DNA of 64,000 nt from contig JAPFFF010000013.1 in assembly GCA_039105265.1 (NCBI GenBank), positions 2,232,001 to 2,296,000 on the forward strand, read 5' to 3'. The notes beneath the pieces were generated by a model that did no database searches, was not told the origin of the DNA, and was given only the letters and a program-made list of their open reading frames with translations. Positions within the stretch are counted from its first letter, which is position 1, and each line of letters starts with the position of its first letter. Of the stretch, positions 52,021 through 63,043 are shown piece by piece. This DNA comes from Tritrichomonas musculus (lineage: Eukaryota; Parabasalia; Tritrichomonadida; Tritrichomonadidae). Made by a program: the position numbers and the translations under genes.

Positions 52021-52165
52021 TAATTTCATATTTTTGATATCGAATCTTGATTAATCGAAATTAATACCTGGAAAAATCATTATAAATAGTATTTTAATGG
52101 TATTAAATAAATATATTCTAAATTATTATGTAAAAGAATCAGCTTTTATTAAATTTTATAACGGA

Positions 52166-52400
52166 TATGTGAAGTAATCAGATAAAAAAGTTTACAAAAT
52201 TTTAATACATTAAAAAATTTTCAATATTGATAATCGATCTTTTATTTTTATTCTTTATTGATATCAGAGATAAAATTTTTGATTTGATATTGATATCAGA
52301 AAAATGGATCAATTATCGATATCGAAAATCGAGACCTAACAAGCCTATACGTTATAAATTTTGAGAATCGATATCAAAAACGTCACTTTTTTACATCTAG
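52166..52400. repeat. Composite of two dispersed repeats
   Basis: Positions 52166-52308 align with 53511-53652 (GTGAAGTAATNAG...GATATCAGAAAAATGGATCAA). Positions 52325-52400 carry the AACAAGCC end and, inverted, the terminal 40 bp of the 28-kb MITE family. CTAGGGTGGCACTGGGTGGGCC at 52398 looks like a further element end. Confidence 0.5.
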
Positions 52401-52518
52401 GGTGGCACTGGGTGGGCCAAAAAAAGAAAAATGGTTCAAAAAAATCGTAGTAATTGGGTCACCAAGTATCCTCTCAATTTTTTTCAATTAATAACGATCA
52501 AAAATGGTCAAATAATTG

Positions 52519-52558
<40 letters not shown>

Positions 52559-54054
52559 TTTGCGAAAAATGTTGTCGAGCGAGGGAGGGAGAAGAAAAAA
52601 ATTTTTAAAATGTTGATCGTTGAGGTCAATTTTTTACCTAAAATAAAACAGGTATTTTTATTGGGTTGATCAAATTCATTATTTCATATATTTTGAATTT
52701 TCCCTAATATATTTGATTAATTCGTTATGATTTTTTTGCTTGTATTTTTTTTTTTTTTCTTCATCTTATTGATATTTAAAATTTTGAAGAATTTCAGTTA
52801 AAAGCAGAATATAATAAAATTAAGATAGCACGAATGCAATATTTAGCTTTTGGATGCGTTTAACAAAGTTTTAAATTTATATAAATTTTATTTTAAATAG
52901 TATAAAAAAAAATAAGGCACAGGGTTGAGTCGAACAAGTGGTATCTTATTACAATTATACCACTTAGAAAATTTCTGTATGTTTTTCCTAAACTATAAAA
53001 AGATAAAGTCATATCGAATCATTATATTAATTCATCTCATTTTAACAAAATAATATGATTTTACCTCAAAAAAATGTTTTGAAATGAAAATTGTTGCAAA
53101 AATAATGATCAACATATGAAAAAAAATGATTAATTTTATCAGATAATTTAATATTTCAAATGTTTAAAATAAAAAAGCTTCATTAAACATTTTGTTTATG
53201 TCATATAATCATAATTTTAGAAATACATTTCATATTTACTAATGAAAAGTTAAATAATAATATAATAACTAAGGATATCTTTAATTATTATTATTTTAAT
53301 TCTTAAATAACCTCTTAACTTCATAGGAAGATATAAATACACTGATATATTAATTTATTTTGAATGCAAAATTTGGCCCAAGTTGGCCCAACTTGACCCA
53401 AGTTAGCCCAAATTTAATTGCCAAATATCCTCTGAATTTTTCAAAATTTGTGAGAAAAGTAAAATTACGGATTTGACAACGGCACTCTCCAACTACGGCC
53501 GTAAGGGTTATATGTGAAGTAATAAGTTAAAAAAGTTTACAAAATTTTTATACGTTAAATAATTTTCAATATTGAAAAATCGATCTTTTATTCATTATTA
53601 ATATCAGAGATAAAATTTTTGATTTAATATTGATATCAGAAAAATGGATCAAATATTGTCGCACATCATATGAAATTAGGTTTTTTTATTCTTCATTTTC
53701 TTCTTTGAAGAAAAATATTTGATATAAATAATTAAAATTTTCTCACATTACTACTTTAGTAATCTGATGATTTACTTCTATTATTGAAAGAAAATGAACA
53801 AATAGTTCATAATTATCTTTTCATTAAATTTTTGAAAATGAAATTAAATCATTCAATCAAAATTAGTTCCAAAATCTTCTTTATTTTTATATATAATTCA
53901 TATAAAAATTCCAATATATGAAAAGATATGTAATTTAAAGCACATTTATTAAATATAATTATAATGTTTAATATCGATCAGCCTTTATCAATTTCCGAAA
54001 AACATAGATAGCATTCAATTTTATTTATCACTATCCAAGATGATCATATTTATT
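52401..54054. other. Repeat-derived spacer
   Basis: Contains a 37-nt T tract (52520-52556); a hairpin with 9-bp arms AAGTGGTAT/ATACCACTT near 52940-52970, next to a weak T-arm-like GTTCGACTCAA on the minus strand and nine T; a short tandem of TTGGCCCAAG-like decamers at 53373-53415; and the second copy of the 52166 repeat at 53511-53652. No gene is seen. Confidence 0.5.
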
Positions 54055-54485
54055 TTAATTTACTTTTTTTCTTAAATAGTCCATCATTCTATCAAATGCT
54101 TCTTTTGCAATTGGATCATTTCTCTCCGAAGCCACAAAACAATGAGACATTTTCTTTCCATGTTCAGCATATGGATCGATAAGAATATGTTCACAGCTAA
54201 GTTCTTTTAATTTATCGCTCATTTTGTTCATATCGTGCCTGTATTCACTACCGAGAAGGACAGCAGGAGGATACGATTGGGTGAGACTTTTGATATTGTT
54301 GTAACATTTAATTTCACCTTTTGATAAATAAATGCTTTACATTTTTTTTTAAAAAAATCACGTTTTTCATTTGGCATGTTATTCTGAGAATCAATATCAG
54401 AATTTACACTTTTGTAATCTTAATTTAAACATAAATCCTCATAACCAATAATATCAGATAAAATAATATCATAAATAGGAGTAAA
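54055..54485 (-). pseudogene. C-terminal part of an alpha/beta-hydrolase (esterase/lipase-like), broken
   Basis: The minus strand from about 54485 to the TAA at 54055 encodes about 140 residues of alpha/beta-hydrolase C-terminus. The best stretch (from about 54320) contains SYPPAVLLGSEYRHDMNKM, the strand-acid region, then IDPYAEHGKKMSHCF with the expected catalytic His, and an amphipathic end helix. Upstream, DIILSDIIGYEDL and MPNEKRDFF lie in another frame with one in-frame TAA. One frameshift (near 54330) and one stop are needed to explain it, and the N-terminal half with the catalytic Ser is missing. Relatives are small acetyl- or carboxyl-esterases of the hormone-sensitive-lipase type; the exact family is inferred from these short motifs. 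Confidence 0.6.
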
Positions 54486-54636
54486 GTTGAATAATCAAAA
54501 AATATGATTTTCTACATTCTCAACATTGTATTGGCCATTTAATGTATTATGGCCTTATTTCAGCATTTATAAATAAAAGCTAGAAAATTTTTATTTAAAT
54601 TTATGATGACTATCTAACATTGCCATCAATACTAAA

Positions 54637-54710
54637 TGGTTCCAGTTTAAACTACAGAAAATGTCTGATTGAAATCCAAAGTTGAGTCAACTTAGTTTAA
54701 ACTGGAACCA
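54637..54710. repeat. Perfect 17-bp inverted repeat with TTTAAA cores
   Basis: TGGTTCCAGTTTAAACT (54637-54653) recurs inverted at 54694-54710 across a 40-bp spacer. Each arm looks like the terminus of an AACTGGAACC-type element next to a TA, so two copies abut tail to tail. Confidence 0.75.
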
Positions 54711-57330
54711 AAAAGTCAGTACCACCAAATAAGTTATCAAAAAGTTTTATATATTTAAGGTGGTTCTACTTAACCGCCGTAACCGCTTTTTTTTACACGG
54801 CTGGTTCTCGATGAATATTTAATGTTTACAAACCAAACTCAAAACATAAATTATGATCTTTTTCAATTTTTATCTGATCATACTTTTTTGCAATTCGACC
54901 GCTCACAGGAAAATAATATAATATTAATTTTTAAATAAAGACCTAATTTAAAAATCGGCGAGCTTTAAAATTTTCTTTAAAAAGCAACAGTAAAATATTT
55001 TTATGCCTGGTTTTATGAAATGTTCTCATGGATTTTTTATTAAAGTTTCAATTATTTTTTTTTACAATTAAACATATATTACGGCTAAATACGTTTCAAA
55101 ATGGATCAAAAAGCTTTGTTTACAAATTATTAAACGAAATATGAATTGTAATTCAATTATGCTCAATAGACAAAATTTTATATATTATCATTTAATGTTT
55201 TATAAAGGAAAATTATTTAATTACGCATTATTTTGTTTATATAGTTTTTAAATTTGTATCCTTTTTATAAATTTGCAAAAATTGCAGTAATTTGTCTATT
55301 TTTTAAAGACATTTATTCTCAAAAATCCCAAAAGAGGTATTCATGTAGAGAAATTGACGAAATATTGTAATATTGATCATATTTTCTTTATTTTTATTTT
55401 GAAACTAAGAAAGAACTTTAATGGATAAGAATTTTATACTCCTATTTTTGAGATATTTCTATTTTTATTTTTCTGAATAAGAATCGTTTTATAATTGAGA
55501 GGCTATATAATTTTTTTTATATAAAAATTGATGAAATATAAATATATATATAATTTTGTTTTATTAATTATTATAATATATATATATTGATAACATAATA
55601 ATACTTATATGTTTAAAAAATATTTATTTTCTAGAGATACACTTGTTTATATTTTTTTTATTTTTTATAAATTTTTAACTTTTTCAGTTATTATATTTTT
55701 TATATTGAAATAATAAACATTTTTTATCCTAGTAGTATTTTTATTAATATATTATTTTATTTTATATATATAATATATATTATATTTTATATACTATTTA
55801 AATTTTATATTTAAGTTTTACATTATATATTAAATAGATAAATTAACAAAAAAAAAATGAAAAATTCAATTAAACGATGATTTTTAATTGAATTTCTAAA
55901 AAAATATGTTGGTTTGTATTGTGATTATTTTTTGGTTTTCAATATATTAAATATTAAAGTTATTTTTATAATATAGTAATTAATAATTTTACTTTATAAA
56001 AAATATTTTTAATAATATTTTTAAGAAGATGAGGAAATTTATATTTTTCAAGAATCACTTCACTATTAACTTCACTTCACCGAAAATAATCATCTCACGT
56101 CACTAAAAAATAATAACGTACCAAAATACGATGAAAAATAATTCAAAATAATGCAAAATATAAAATTACATTTTTCTTTAAAATGAGAGTATAGAGTAAC
56201 TTATTTACATAATAAAATTTATTTATATATTTATTATTATTATATTGTACAATTAGTATATAATTATTTCGTAAATCAATTGAGAAATAAGTCATTTTCT
56301 TAATTTTTTGATGTAAATTTGCATTTAAATTTATATATGGCTAATAAATTGGATATATAACAGATAATATATTTTATAAATAAATATAAAATATTATTAT
56401 TGATTTATAATTCATAAATATATTATTTGACTCGAGATATAGATGAAACATTATTTTTTAAATTGTTTTTAAATTCTCAACATCCATTAAAACCAATTAT
56501 GGCAAATGTCAGTATTGGATATATAGAAGTAAATAATCTTAATATTTTTTCATAAGATAAAATATTCATTCAATTAAACTAAAAATAAAAAAATCAAATA
56601 ACGAGTTTTCACTTCACATGAATACCTCTATCCCAAATAATGATTGATGAAATTCCATGATATAAAGAGAAATGAATTATGGTTTAAATATATTTTAAAT
56701 CATGTTCAATTATACTTATTAATCCTTTATTTATTTTGTTTATATATCTTTTTTATTTGGGTAAAAAAATCATTTTTCGGAAAGTATTCAATTTATTGAG
56801 AACCACCTTAATAATATTTATTTTTTTTCTTAAAATCGTAGCAAATTAGGCCAACTATCGCATTTAGACTCCCAAGACCGATATCACCAAATGTACATCC
56901 GATGTATTATATCATGAATTGCAAGATTTTTCCAATTTGGTAATGCTTTTATAAAATCGCATATCTTTGAAATTACTTTGTTACTTGATATTCTTACCTA
57001 CCTTATTTAGTAATCCGACAGAAAAATAGGAAAGCTTTTCCTTACAACTAGTTCCAGCTAATACTGTTATAGATACAATACTATATTTAAGTTATTCTCC
57101 TCAAGATCTTTTTTTTATATATAACTTAAAAGTCAACACACATATACTAAATGGAAACTTAGGAAAGAAAATTAATTACAGTGTTAATAATTAAGATAAT
57201 TAAGATATATTTTTTTTATTTTTATAAACTTTTTGAAGCGGCCAAAATCTCCGTACCACTTTCTGAAGCAATTTTATTTTATTTTCTCTTTTTTGAGAAC
57301 TTTGGTTTTTCTGAGTTTTTGGTTCCAGTT
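54700..57330. mobile_element. MITE with AACTGGAACC ends and TA duplication, split by an inner element
   Basis: The left end AACTGGAACCAAAAAGTCAG and the inverted right end AACTGGAACCAAAAACTCAG match at 19 of 20 bases, flanked by TA (54698-54699 and 57331-57332). Removing the inner element leaves about 580 bp, a usual MITE size. No transposase is present. The TA duplication fits Tc1/mariner-type mobility. Confidence 0.6.
54758..56808. mobile_element. 2.05-kb non-coding element with AGGTGGTTCT ends and TA duplication
   Basis: The left end AGGTGGTTCT (54758-54767) and inverted right end AGAACCACCT (56799-56808) are flanked by TA on both sides (wider TTA/TTA). It lies inside the 54700-57330 element. 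The right end's inner 25 bp recur at 42739 and TTAAGGTGGCTC at 28979 is a related end. The interior is AT-rich with no coding frame. Confidence 0.55.
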
Positions 57331-57332
57331 TA

Positions 57333-57730
57333 CAAAATAAATGATTAAATTTTATATATCGATATAATTATAAGGTAATATAAGCAAAGATTAAAATATA
57401 ATTATATTACATGTTAAAACTAGCCATTTCAGAGCAAAATTGTAAAGGTGAATTCTTATTTATCCAAAAATAAAAAGATGCATTCATAACATATAGATAT
57501 ATACTTATATATAGCATATAAAATATATATTTTTCGTTAAAATTCCAAAAATTACTGAGAAATTTATAAATTATTTTTTGAATTAAGAAAAATAAAAAAA
57601 TGTAGAATAAACTTTTTGTATTTTGTAAAATCGTTTATTTAATATTTTTGAATTAAAATCTTTCACCCAATTGACCTTAACGTATTATTTGACTTTGTAT
57701 TAAAAAGTTCATCGAAATTTCTCAAACAAT
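57333..57730. other. Promoter-side spacer of the 1512-residue gene
   Basis: AT-rich, non-coding. No strict TCAYW initiator is found within 30 bp of the ATG; TCATC at 57709 and TCAAA at 57722 are near misses. Confidence 0.45.
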
Positions 57731-60700
57731 ATGCAACAAGAAGCAGCTTCTCCGCTTCAGATACCAATAAACCAGCATATTTATCCAGAAGCAAATTCAA
57801 TAACGACTACAAAATCTCTTTATGACTTCGTTTCCGATTGCGAAGGTGTTCAAAATATTCAATTTTATTATAATGGAAACGTTATACCAAAAAACGATAA
57901 ATTACGAATCCCCGAACTTGGATATGAGTTCGGAGATAATTTAGAATTTCTCGAACGTACAGTGGATATATATTCCATCAATTTAATTATCCATTATGGG
58001 TCCAAAGAGAAAAAAGTATATTTTGAAAATCAGCGAATATCAAATTTTGCGACTGAATATGACCATATGATCTTAATATCGCGTTTATTACATACTTCTC
58101 CTACGAATATTATATTTTTTTCAGAAACCAAATCTGAGATCAACAATAATGAAATTAACTTTGTAATTACTCTTAAAAACGGATATTCTGTTTATGACGT
58201 AGAATACATCAATGCAGCTCGTCAAGGATGGAAACATACCAGAGATCGTTATGTTTTAGAAGAAGATTCCACAATTCGTGATCTAAGATTATGTATAACA
58301 TCTGAATTTACCTACAAAACCGACCAAATTGCCTTTTATTCCGATAACGAGTCAGCTTTTGACGAACGAACAAAGCTTGAAGATACTCATGACGAAGTTT
58401 TATGTTTTATTTACACGCCAGATCAGAACCAAGTCAAAGAAAGTGCACCGAAGCACAACATTTATCTCAACAATCAACACTTTTTAACGATTAGCTATTA
58501 CGATGACTACAGCTTCTATCAAATTGCGTATTTAATTGAAAAAAAAGGAATTTTAAACAAAAATTTTTTAAGTTTTTGTGGGAAGACGATAAACTCGCCG
58601 ATCAAATATCAAACAATTCCAGAGATAACGCCAGACGAGCAAGCCAAACAAAACCTCATGATTACCACTGTAAACGTTGAGAATAGCGTCCAAGTTAGAG
58701 TGAAGAATACGACGAATTTCTATGATTTATATATGACGGTTAATTCGACCGTATTTGACCTTCGTAAGAAAATAATTGAGCATGAAAATTGTGATCGTTA
58801 TTTTGGCCTTGTTTATCTAGGACGATACATGGAAAATAGCATCTGCTTGTTCAGTTATTACATCGATGAAATGCATCCAATTGAAGTCGTTAAAATCACT
58901 CCTCGAATCGACAAAGTTTGCGACATTTTCTCGTTTAGAGAGCAGATTCCAACTAATTACAAAAAGCAACAAGAACCAATCTTTAATAAAAGAAAGCTCC
59001 TTCTTCCTATCAATGCACAATGCCAGGACGTTAAACAGTACTGTTTCCATTGCCACCCGAAAAGCATGAGTTTCATCTCGAACAGCAAAGTTTTCGCTGA
59101 CTCTGACAAGATGCATCTTTTTGACGTCACTAAATACATAACGGTCACCAGGAAATCTTTTGAATGCTACTATATATTGAATGGCAAGCATTTGACATCA
59201 ATGATGATGAAGCCTGATTCGACGGTTAGGTCCCTATTGAAAAAAATATCGACCAAAAAGTTGTTCAATGTTCAATTTGAAGGGAAAACTTTACAGTTCT
59301 TCCATCAATTGAATACAACGAGTCCGAATGAATACTTGGAAGTAACAAAGGTTGACAAGGTCAAGGTTTATGACATGGAAAGAAAAGTTGAATATCCGAA
59401 CGATAACCTTTTCAAAAAGTGCTTCAAAAATAGGGTATCGAAAACGATAAAATTAATTCAAAAACAATTGAATAATAAATCTGAAATAAAACTGTTTTCT
59501 GACTTTATTGAATTGGATATGAAAGAGAATCCATTCTTGTGTTGTCCGACCATTTATTCGAACACTTTCTTTATAAATTCAAATGATACTCAAAAGACGA
59601 TCAATCTTGTCAATCCATTCAATGTTTCCATTCAATTGAAAAGTGACCTTGTCAAGTACCAAAAACCAATCGACTTCATCATTGGATTCTTCGGTGTTCC
59701 TGAGAAAAAGATCACTTTAACGTATGATAAATATAACGTTCCTTTAGAGTTCTCAATTTGGTCATTGCCAAACGATGCTGTCATTCATGTCAATTATCCA
59801 AAGAACATCGATGAATACAGTCAAAAGTTCATCTATGAAGATCAATTGTCAATCATTCCATACAAAAAAGAAACAACCCTTTTTGAAATGAAAAAGATTT
59901 TGCATAAAAAGTTCGACATTGTTGATTGTTCATTAAATTGCATCTCTTTGAAATTCGGTGAGAAAGAAATCATCAATTCTAGAGAAGATAATGAATGTAA
60001 TTTTAAGACATTGTTAAGTAATTGTTATATTTATCCTTTGGCGTTTGTTGTTATTGCAACACCTACCAAAAAAAACCGCCAGAATTACAATCAAGTAAAA
60101 ATTACAATGAACAAAAATACATCGAATTATTACTTCGCGAAAGACGATATAATTCAAGATGTAAGAATTCTTCTCGAAGATCAAGAAGGCGTTCCTATTG
60201 AAGGAATTTATGATGCTAGTGATCAACGTCTATTGGGTGATACTAACTACATTCCTCAAAGCTTGATTGTCAAATTCAGGCATTATGAAGTTAGCTATCT
60301 AACTCAGAGTTTTTCATTTGAATATAGTTTAAGCGTTAGAAAAGCCGAAGGTTACATTGTGGAGAAATTGAATTTGCCTAAATCCGACACTTATGATTAT
60401 CGAATCGCTTATAAAAGAAGCTTCGATAATAAGATCATGCCAGCGAAAGATCAAGACTTAAAGCGTTATAACAAGTTCTTTTTGATTCGTTATTTCAAGC
60501 TAATAAGTATCGTTCTTGATAAAAAGCTGCTTAAAATAATGACAAACTTGAATGAAACTTTGAATATTAGAGCATTCAAGAGATACGTTCGTAATAAAAT
60601 TAATAAGCCAAGTAATAGAATTATCCTCTCTTTGGATGCGACAAATGCTGTTCCAATTGATGACGATCAACAATTAGGAGACGTGATTAGACCTGATTCG

Positions 60701-62269
60701 CCAATCTACATCTCTATATCTGAAACACCAATTGTTTCAAAGAATCGAAAACAACAAAAACAGCCTAATGCTAAAAAGCCTTCTTCTTTTGCTTTTAATG
60801 GATTGGCTCTCGACAGCAGTGATTTCTCTCAGAATGGAATTCATCAGCAACTGAAGCAGATAAATAATCAATCGCAGAAACATGAGTCACTGACGTTTTC
60901 TTCTGCAGAAATTAATGAACAGCTCAAACAGCTCAGCAACGAACAGAAGCAACTAGCTTCTCAATTCAATTCACAGCTGAATTACCCTTCACAATTCGCG
61001 AATAGTGCAAGTGCACAGCAGACTCATCTGTTCAACACTCAAACCTCTCCTCCTCGCGGAAACAAGCCTAACAGTCAGAAATCTTCACCGAAGGGTAACA
61101 ATCCATCCACTCCTAATCAAGCCAATGCACAGCAAGGAAGCCAACTTAATAGCCAAGTTTCTGCACCTCAAGGAAGCCAATTCAACAGTCAGTTTGGTAA
61201 TCAAACGTTCCAAGGGAGCCAGTACGACAATCAATACGATAACCAATACTATGACCAAGCATTTTCACAGGGAAACCAGTACGATAACCAAGCATTTGCA
61301 CAGCCAGACTACATGCAGCCTGCCTACCAGTTTGACAACCCGGCGTTCACACCGCAAGGAAGCCAGAACGACAATCAATTTGGCAGCCAAACCTTCACGC
61401 AAGACAGCCAGTGCTACGACCAGCAAGGCAACCAATACAGCAGCCAAGCATTCACGCAAGATAACCAGTACGACAACCAATACGATAACCAGGCATTCAC
61501 ACAGCCAGACTACATGCAGCAAGCTTACCAGTTCGACAACCAGACATTCCAATCACAAGGAAACCAGTTTGATAATCAGACATTACAACCATTGGACAAC
61601 CAGTTTGACAACCAGTTTGACAATCAGACTTTCTCGCAGTCAGGCTACAACACGTCGCAGTTCATGAACACTGGTGAATTGCAGCAGACTTACCAGTTCA
61701 ACAGCCAGGCATTCAAGCAACCTGACAACCAGTATGACAACCAGACATTCTCGCAGCCAAGCTTCAACTCGTCGCAGTTCATGAACACGTCAGAGCTCCA
61801 AAACAATTTCAAACTCGACCAGTCTTCTCTTCCAAATCCGCAGCCACAGACCATCATCATTAACGAGTCCGACCTTGGACTTTCGTCAAGCGACACTCTT
61901 GTCGTCAAGAAGTACTCGTTCAAGCTGGAGGACGGGGAAGTTGTCAAGCTCGAGTTCCCCGCAGGCTCGACAATCTCGGACGCGAAAGAGAAGATTGCAG
62001 ACTACCTCAACGAGAAGAACAAGGACGAGGTAGAGATAGAAGACGTTGATTCAAGCTCAATTGAAATCAACTACATGGAGCAGAAGCTGAAGAGAAAGAC
62101 AGTCCTCGAATCTATCAATTTCGAAGAAGGAGAAATTATGAACGTTTTTGTTCGTGACCCATACGAAAGCATTATTTTGACATCACAGGCCCTTCGATTC
62201 ACTAAAGAAGATCTCGAAAAAGCTGCTGCAGAGGAAGACGTAGATGAAGAAGAGGAAGAAGATGATTGA
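57731..62269 (+). CDS. Giant multi-ubiquitin-like protein with Gln/Asn-rich prion-like domain
   Basis: 1512 residues, intact. Residues 1-1000 look like a string of divergent ubiquitin-like (beta-grasp) units: recurrent strand, turn, strand, then xxxxTVFDLRKKI helix, then a YLGRxL-like strand (clearest at about 325-380: VRVKNTTNFYDL...FDLRKKIIEHE...LVYLGRYME). Residues about 1003-1370 are Gln/Asn-rich with many (Y/F)DNQ and QAFTQ tandem motifs, a low-complexity prion-like region. Residues about 1389-1480 are a final ubiquitin-like unit (KLEDGEVVKLEFPAGSTISDAKEKI), then an acidic tail (DEEEEEDD). No Gly-Gly end, so it would not be conjugated. Ubl arrays bind ubiquitin-receptor or proteasome-type partners; the role here is unknown. 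The 3' third is clearly more GC-rich in codon use than the 5' part. No signal or membrane segment. Confidence 0.8.
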   Translation: MQQEAASPLQIPINQHIYPEANSITTTKSLYDFVSDCEGVQNIQFYYNGNVIPKNDKLRIPELGYEFGDNLEFLERTVDIYSINLIIHYGSKEKKVYFENQRISNFATEYDHMILISRLLHTSPTNIIFFSETKSEINNNEINFVITLKNGYSVYDVEYINAARQGWKHTRDRYVLEEDSTIRDLRLCITSEFTYKTDQIAFYSDNESAFDERTKLEDTHDEVLCFIYTPDQNQVKESAPKHNIYLNNQHFLTISYYDDYSFYQIAYLIEKKGILNKNFLSFCGKTINSPIKYQTIPEITPDEQAKQNLMITTVNVENSVQVRVKNTTNFYDLYMTVNSTVFDLRKKIIEHENCDRYFGLVYLGRYMENSICLFSYYIDEMHPIEVVKITPRIDKVCDIFSFREQIPTNYKKQQEPIFNKRKLLLPINAQCQDVKQYCFHCHPKSMSFISNSKVFADSDKMHLFDVTKYITVTRKSFECYYILNGKHLTSMMMKPDSTVRSLLKKISTKKLFNVQFEGKTLQFFHQLNTTSPNEYLEVTKVDKVKVYDMERKVEYPNDNLFKKCFKNRVSKTIKLIQKQLNNKSEIKLFSDFIELDMKENPFLCCPTIYSNTFFINSNDTQKTINLVNPFNVSIQLKSDLVKYQKPIDFIIGFFGVPEKKITLTYDKYNVPLEFSIWSLPNDAVIHVNYPKNIDEYSQKFIYEDQLSIIPYKKETTLFEMKKILHKKFDIVDCSLNCISLKFGEKEIINSREDNECNFKTLLSNCYIYPLAFVVIATPTKKNRQNYNQVKITMNKNTSNYYFAKDDIIQDVRILLEDQEGVPIEGIYDASDQRLLGDTNYIPQSLIVKFRHYEVSYLTQSFSFEYSLSVRKAEGYIVEKLNLPKSDTYDYRIAYKRSFDNKIMPAKDQDLKRYNKFFLIRYFKLISIVLDKKLLKIMTNLNETLNIRAFKRYVRNKINKPSNRIILSLDATNAVPIDDDQQLGDVIRPDSPIYISISETPIVSKNRKQQKQPNAKKPSSFAFNGLALDSSDFSQNGIHQQLKQINNQSQKHESLTFSSAEINEQLKQLSNEQKQLASQFNSQLNYPSQFANSASAQQTHLFNTQTSPPRGNKPNSQKSSPKGNNPSTPNQANAQQGSQLNSQVSAPQGSQFNSQFGNQTFQGSQYDNQYDNQYYDQAFSQGNQYDNQAFAQPDYMQPAYQFDNPAFTPQGSQNDNQFGSQTFTQDSQCYDQQGNQYSSQAFTQDNQYDNQYDNQAFTQPDYMQQAYQFDNQTFQSQGNQFDNQTLQPLDNQFDNQFDNQTFSQSGYNTSQFMNTGELQQTYQFNSQAFKQPDNQYDNQTFSQPSFNSSQFMNTSELQNNFKLDQSSLPNPQPQTIIINESDLGLSSSDTLVVKKYSFKLEDGEVVKLEFPAGSTISDAKEKIADYLNEKNKDEVEIEDVDSSSIEINYMEQKLKRKTVLESINFEEGEIMNVFVRDPYESIILTSQALRFTKEDLEKAAAEEDVDEEEEEDD
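61190..61780 (+). repeat. Tandem Gln/Asn codon repeats in the Ubl protein
   Basis: Irregular tandem units of about 30-90 bp encoding (Q)YDNQ/FDNQ, QAFTQ and PDYMQ blocks. Related blocks (PDYMQ...YQFDN) recur around 61300 and 61505, showing block duplication. Confidence 0.8.
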
Positions 62270-63043
62270 TTTAATTAATCTCTAATATTTATAAATAAAT
62301 AACTAAAATAGGTTTTTTTTATTTCAAAAATAAAATTAAAAGTTATAAAATTAGTAGATTTCAATTGTCTTACCCTCATAATAGTATATCAATTATTTAA
62401 AGTATAATTTATAACAATATTTTTATCATGTTTTTACATGCAAAAATATGAAGATATCTGTGTTTATTGTGCCTAGGGTCTCTCAAAAAGTTTCTTTTAA
62501 AAAATTATAAGGTTGGAATTTGTTTTAATTCAGTATTTTATTTAATTTTTTTTTTTTTTAATTTGATAATAATGTAATTTTCTGAAAAATCTTATTTGTA
62601 AGTAAAATAAATGCATTGATTGATATTGATACTGTTATTAAATATTTTTTCTCCGAAACGGTAATTTTTATGTTTAAAAATATATTAATTCATAATATAT
62701 ATTAATGGGTGATTCTATAAGGATAATTTACGGAAACTTCTTTTTTATGAAAAAAATCATCATTTTTATCTGTTAAACCTAGAAAAAACATAAAATTTTT
62801 TAAGATTTGATATATTAATTGATGAAAAATTCAAATATCGGCTCAAAATCATTTATTAGATCAATTACAGTTCCTTAATTTATTTTTTCTTATTATTTAT
62901 CATGAAAAAAAGATAAGAATAAGATTGTTCGATCAATTGAAAAATTGAATGCTATTGAAAAAAGATTGGTCAATCATTCAATTTTTCAATAAATTATTTG
63001 TCATTTTCTTTGATATATTTAATAAAATATTAAATCATTAAAT
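62270..63043. other. Intergenic, AT-rich
   Basis: Non-coding spacer. AAGATTG and CAATTGAAAAATTGAAT-type small inverted motifs occur near 62930-62990, just upstream of the Myb gene. No repeat family is recognised. Confidence 0.45.

Noticed and set aside
52431-52616. 61-codon frame with a poly-Phe tract
   Set aside because: Created by the 37-nt T tract; no other coding sign.
52913-52975. tRNA-like sequence on the minus strand (GTTCGACTCAA plus T9)
   Set aside because: No matching acceptor 5' strand, T stem only three pairs, and the central part forms a simple hairpin instead of D and anticodon arms.
61005-61667. 220-codon Thr/Ser-rich frame inside the Ubl gene
   Set aside because: Frame-shifted reading of the Gln/Asn repeats; the repeat composition forces an open frame.
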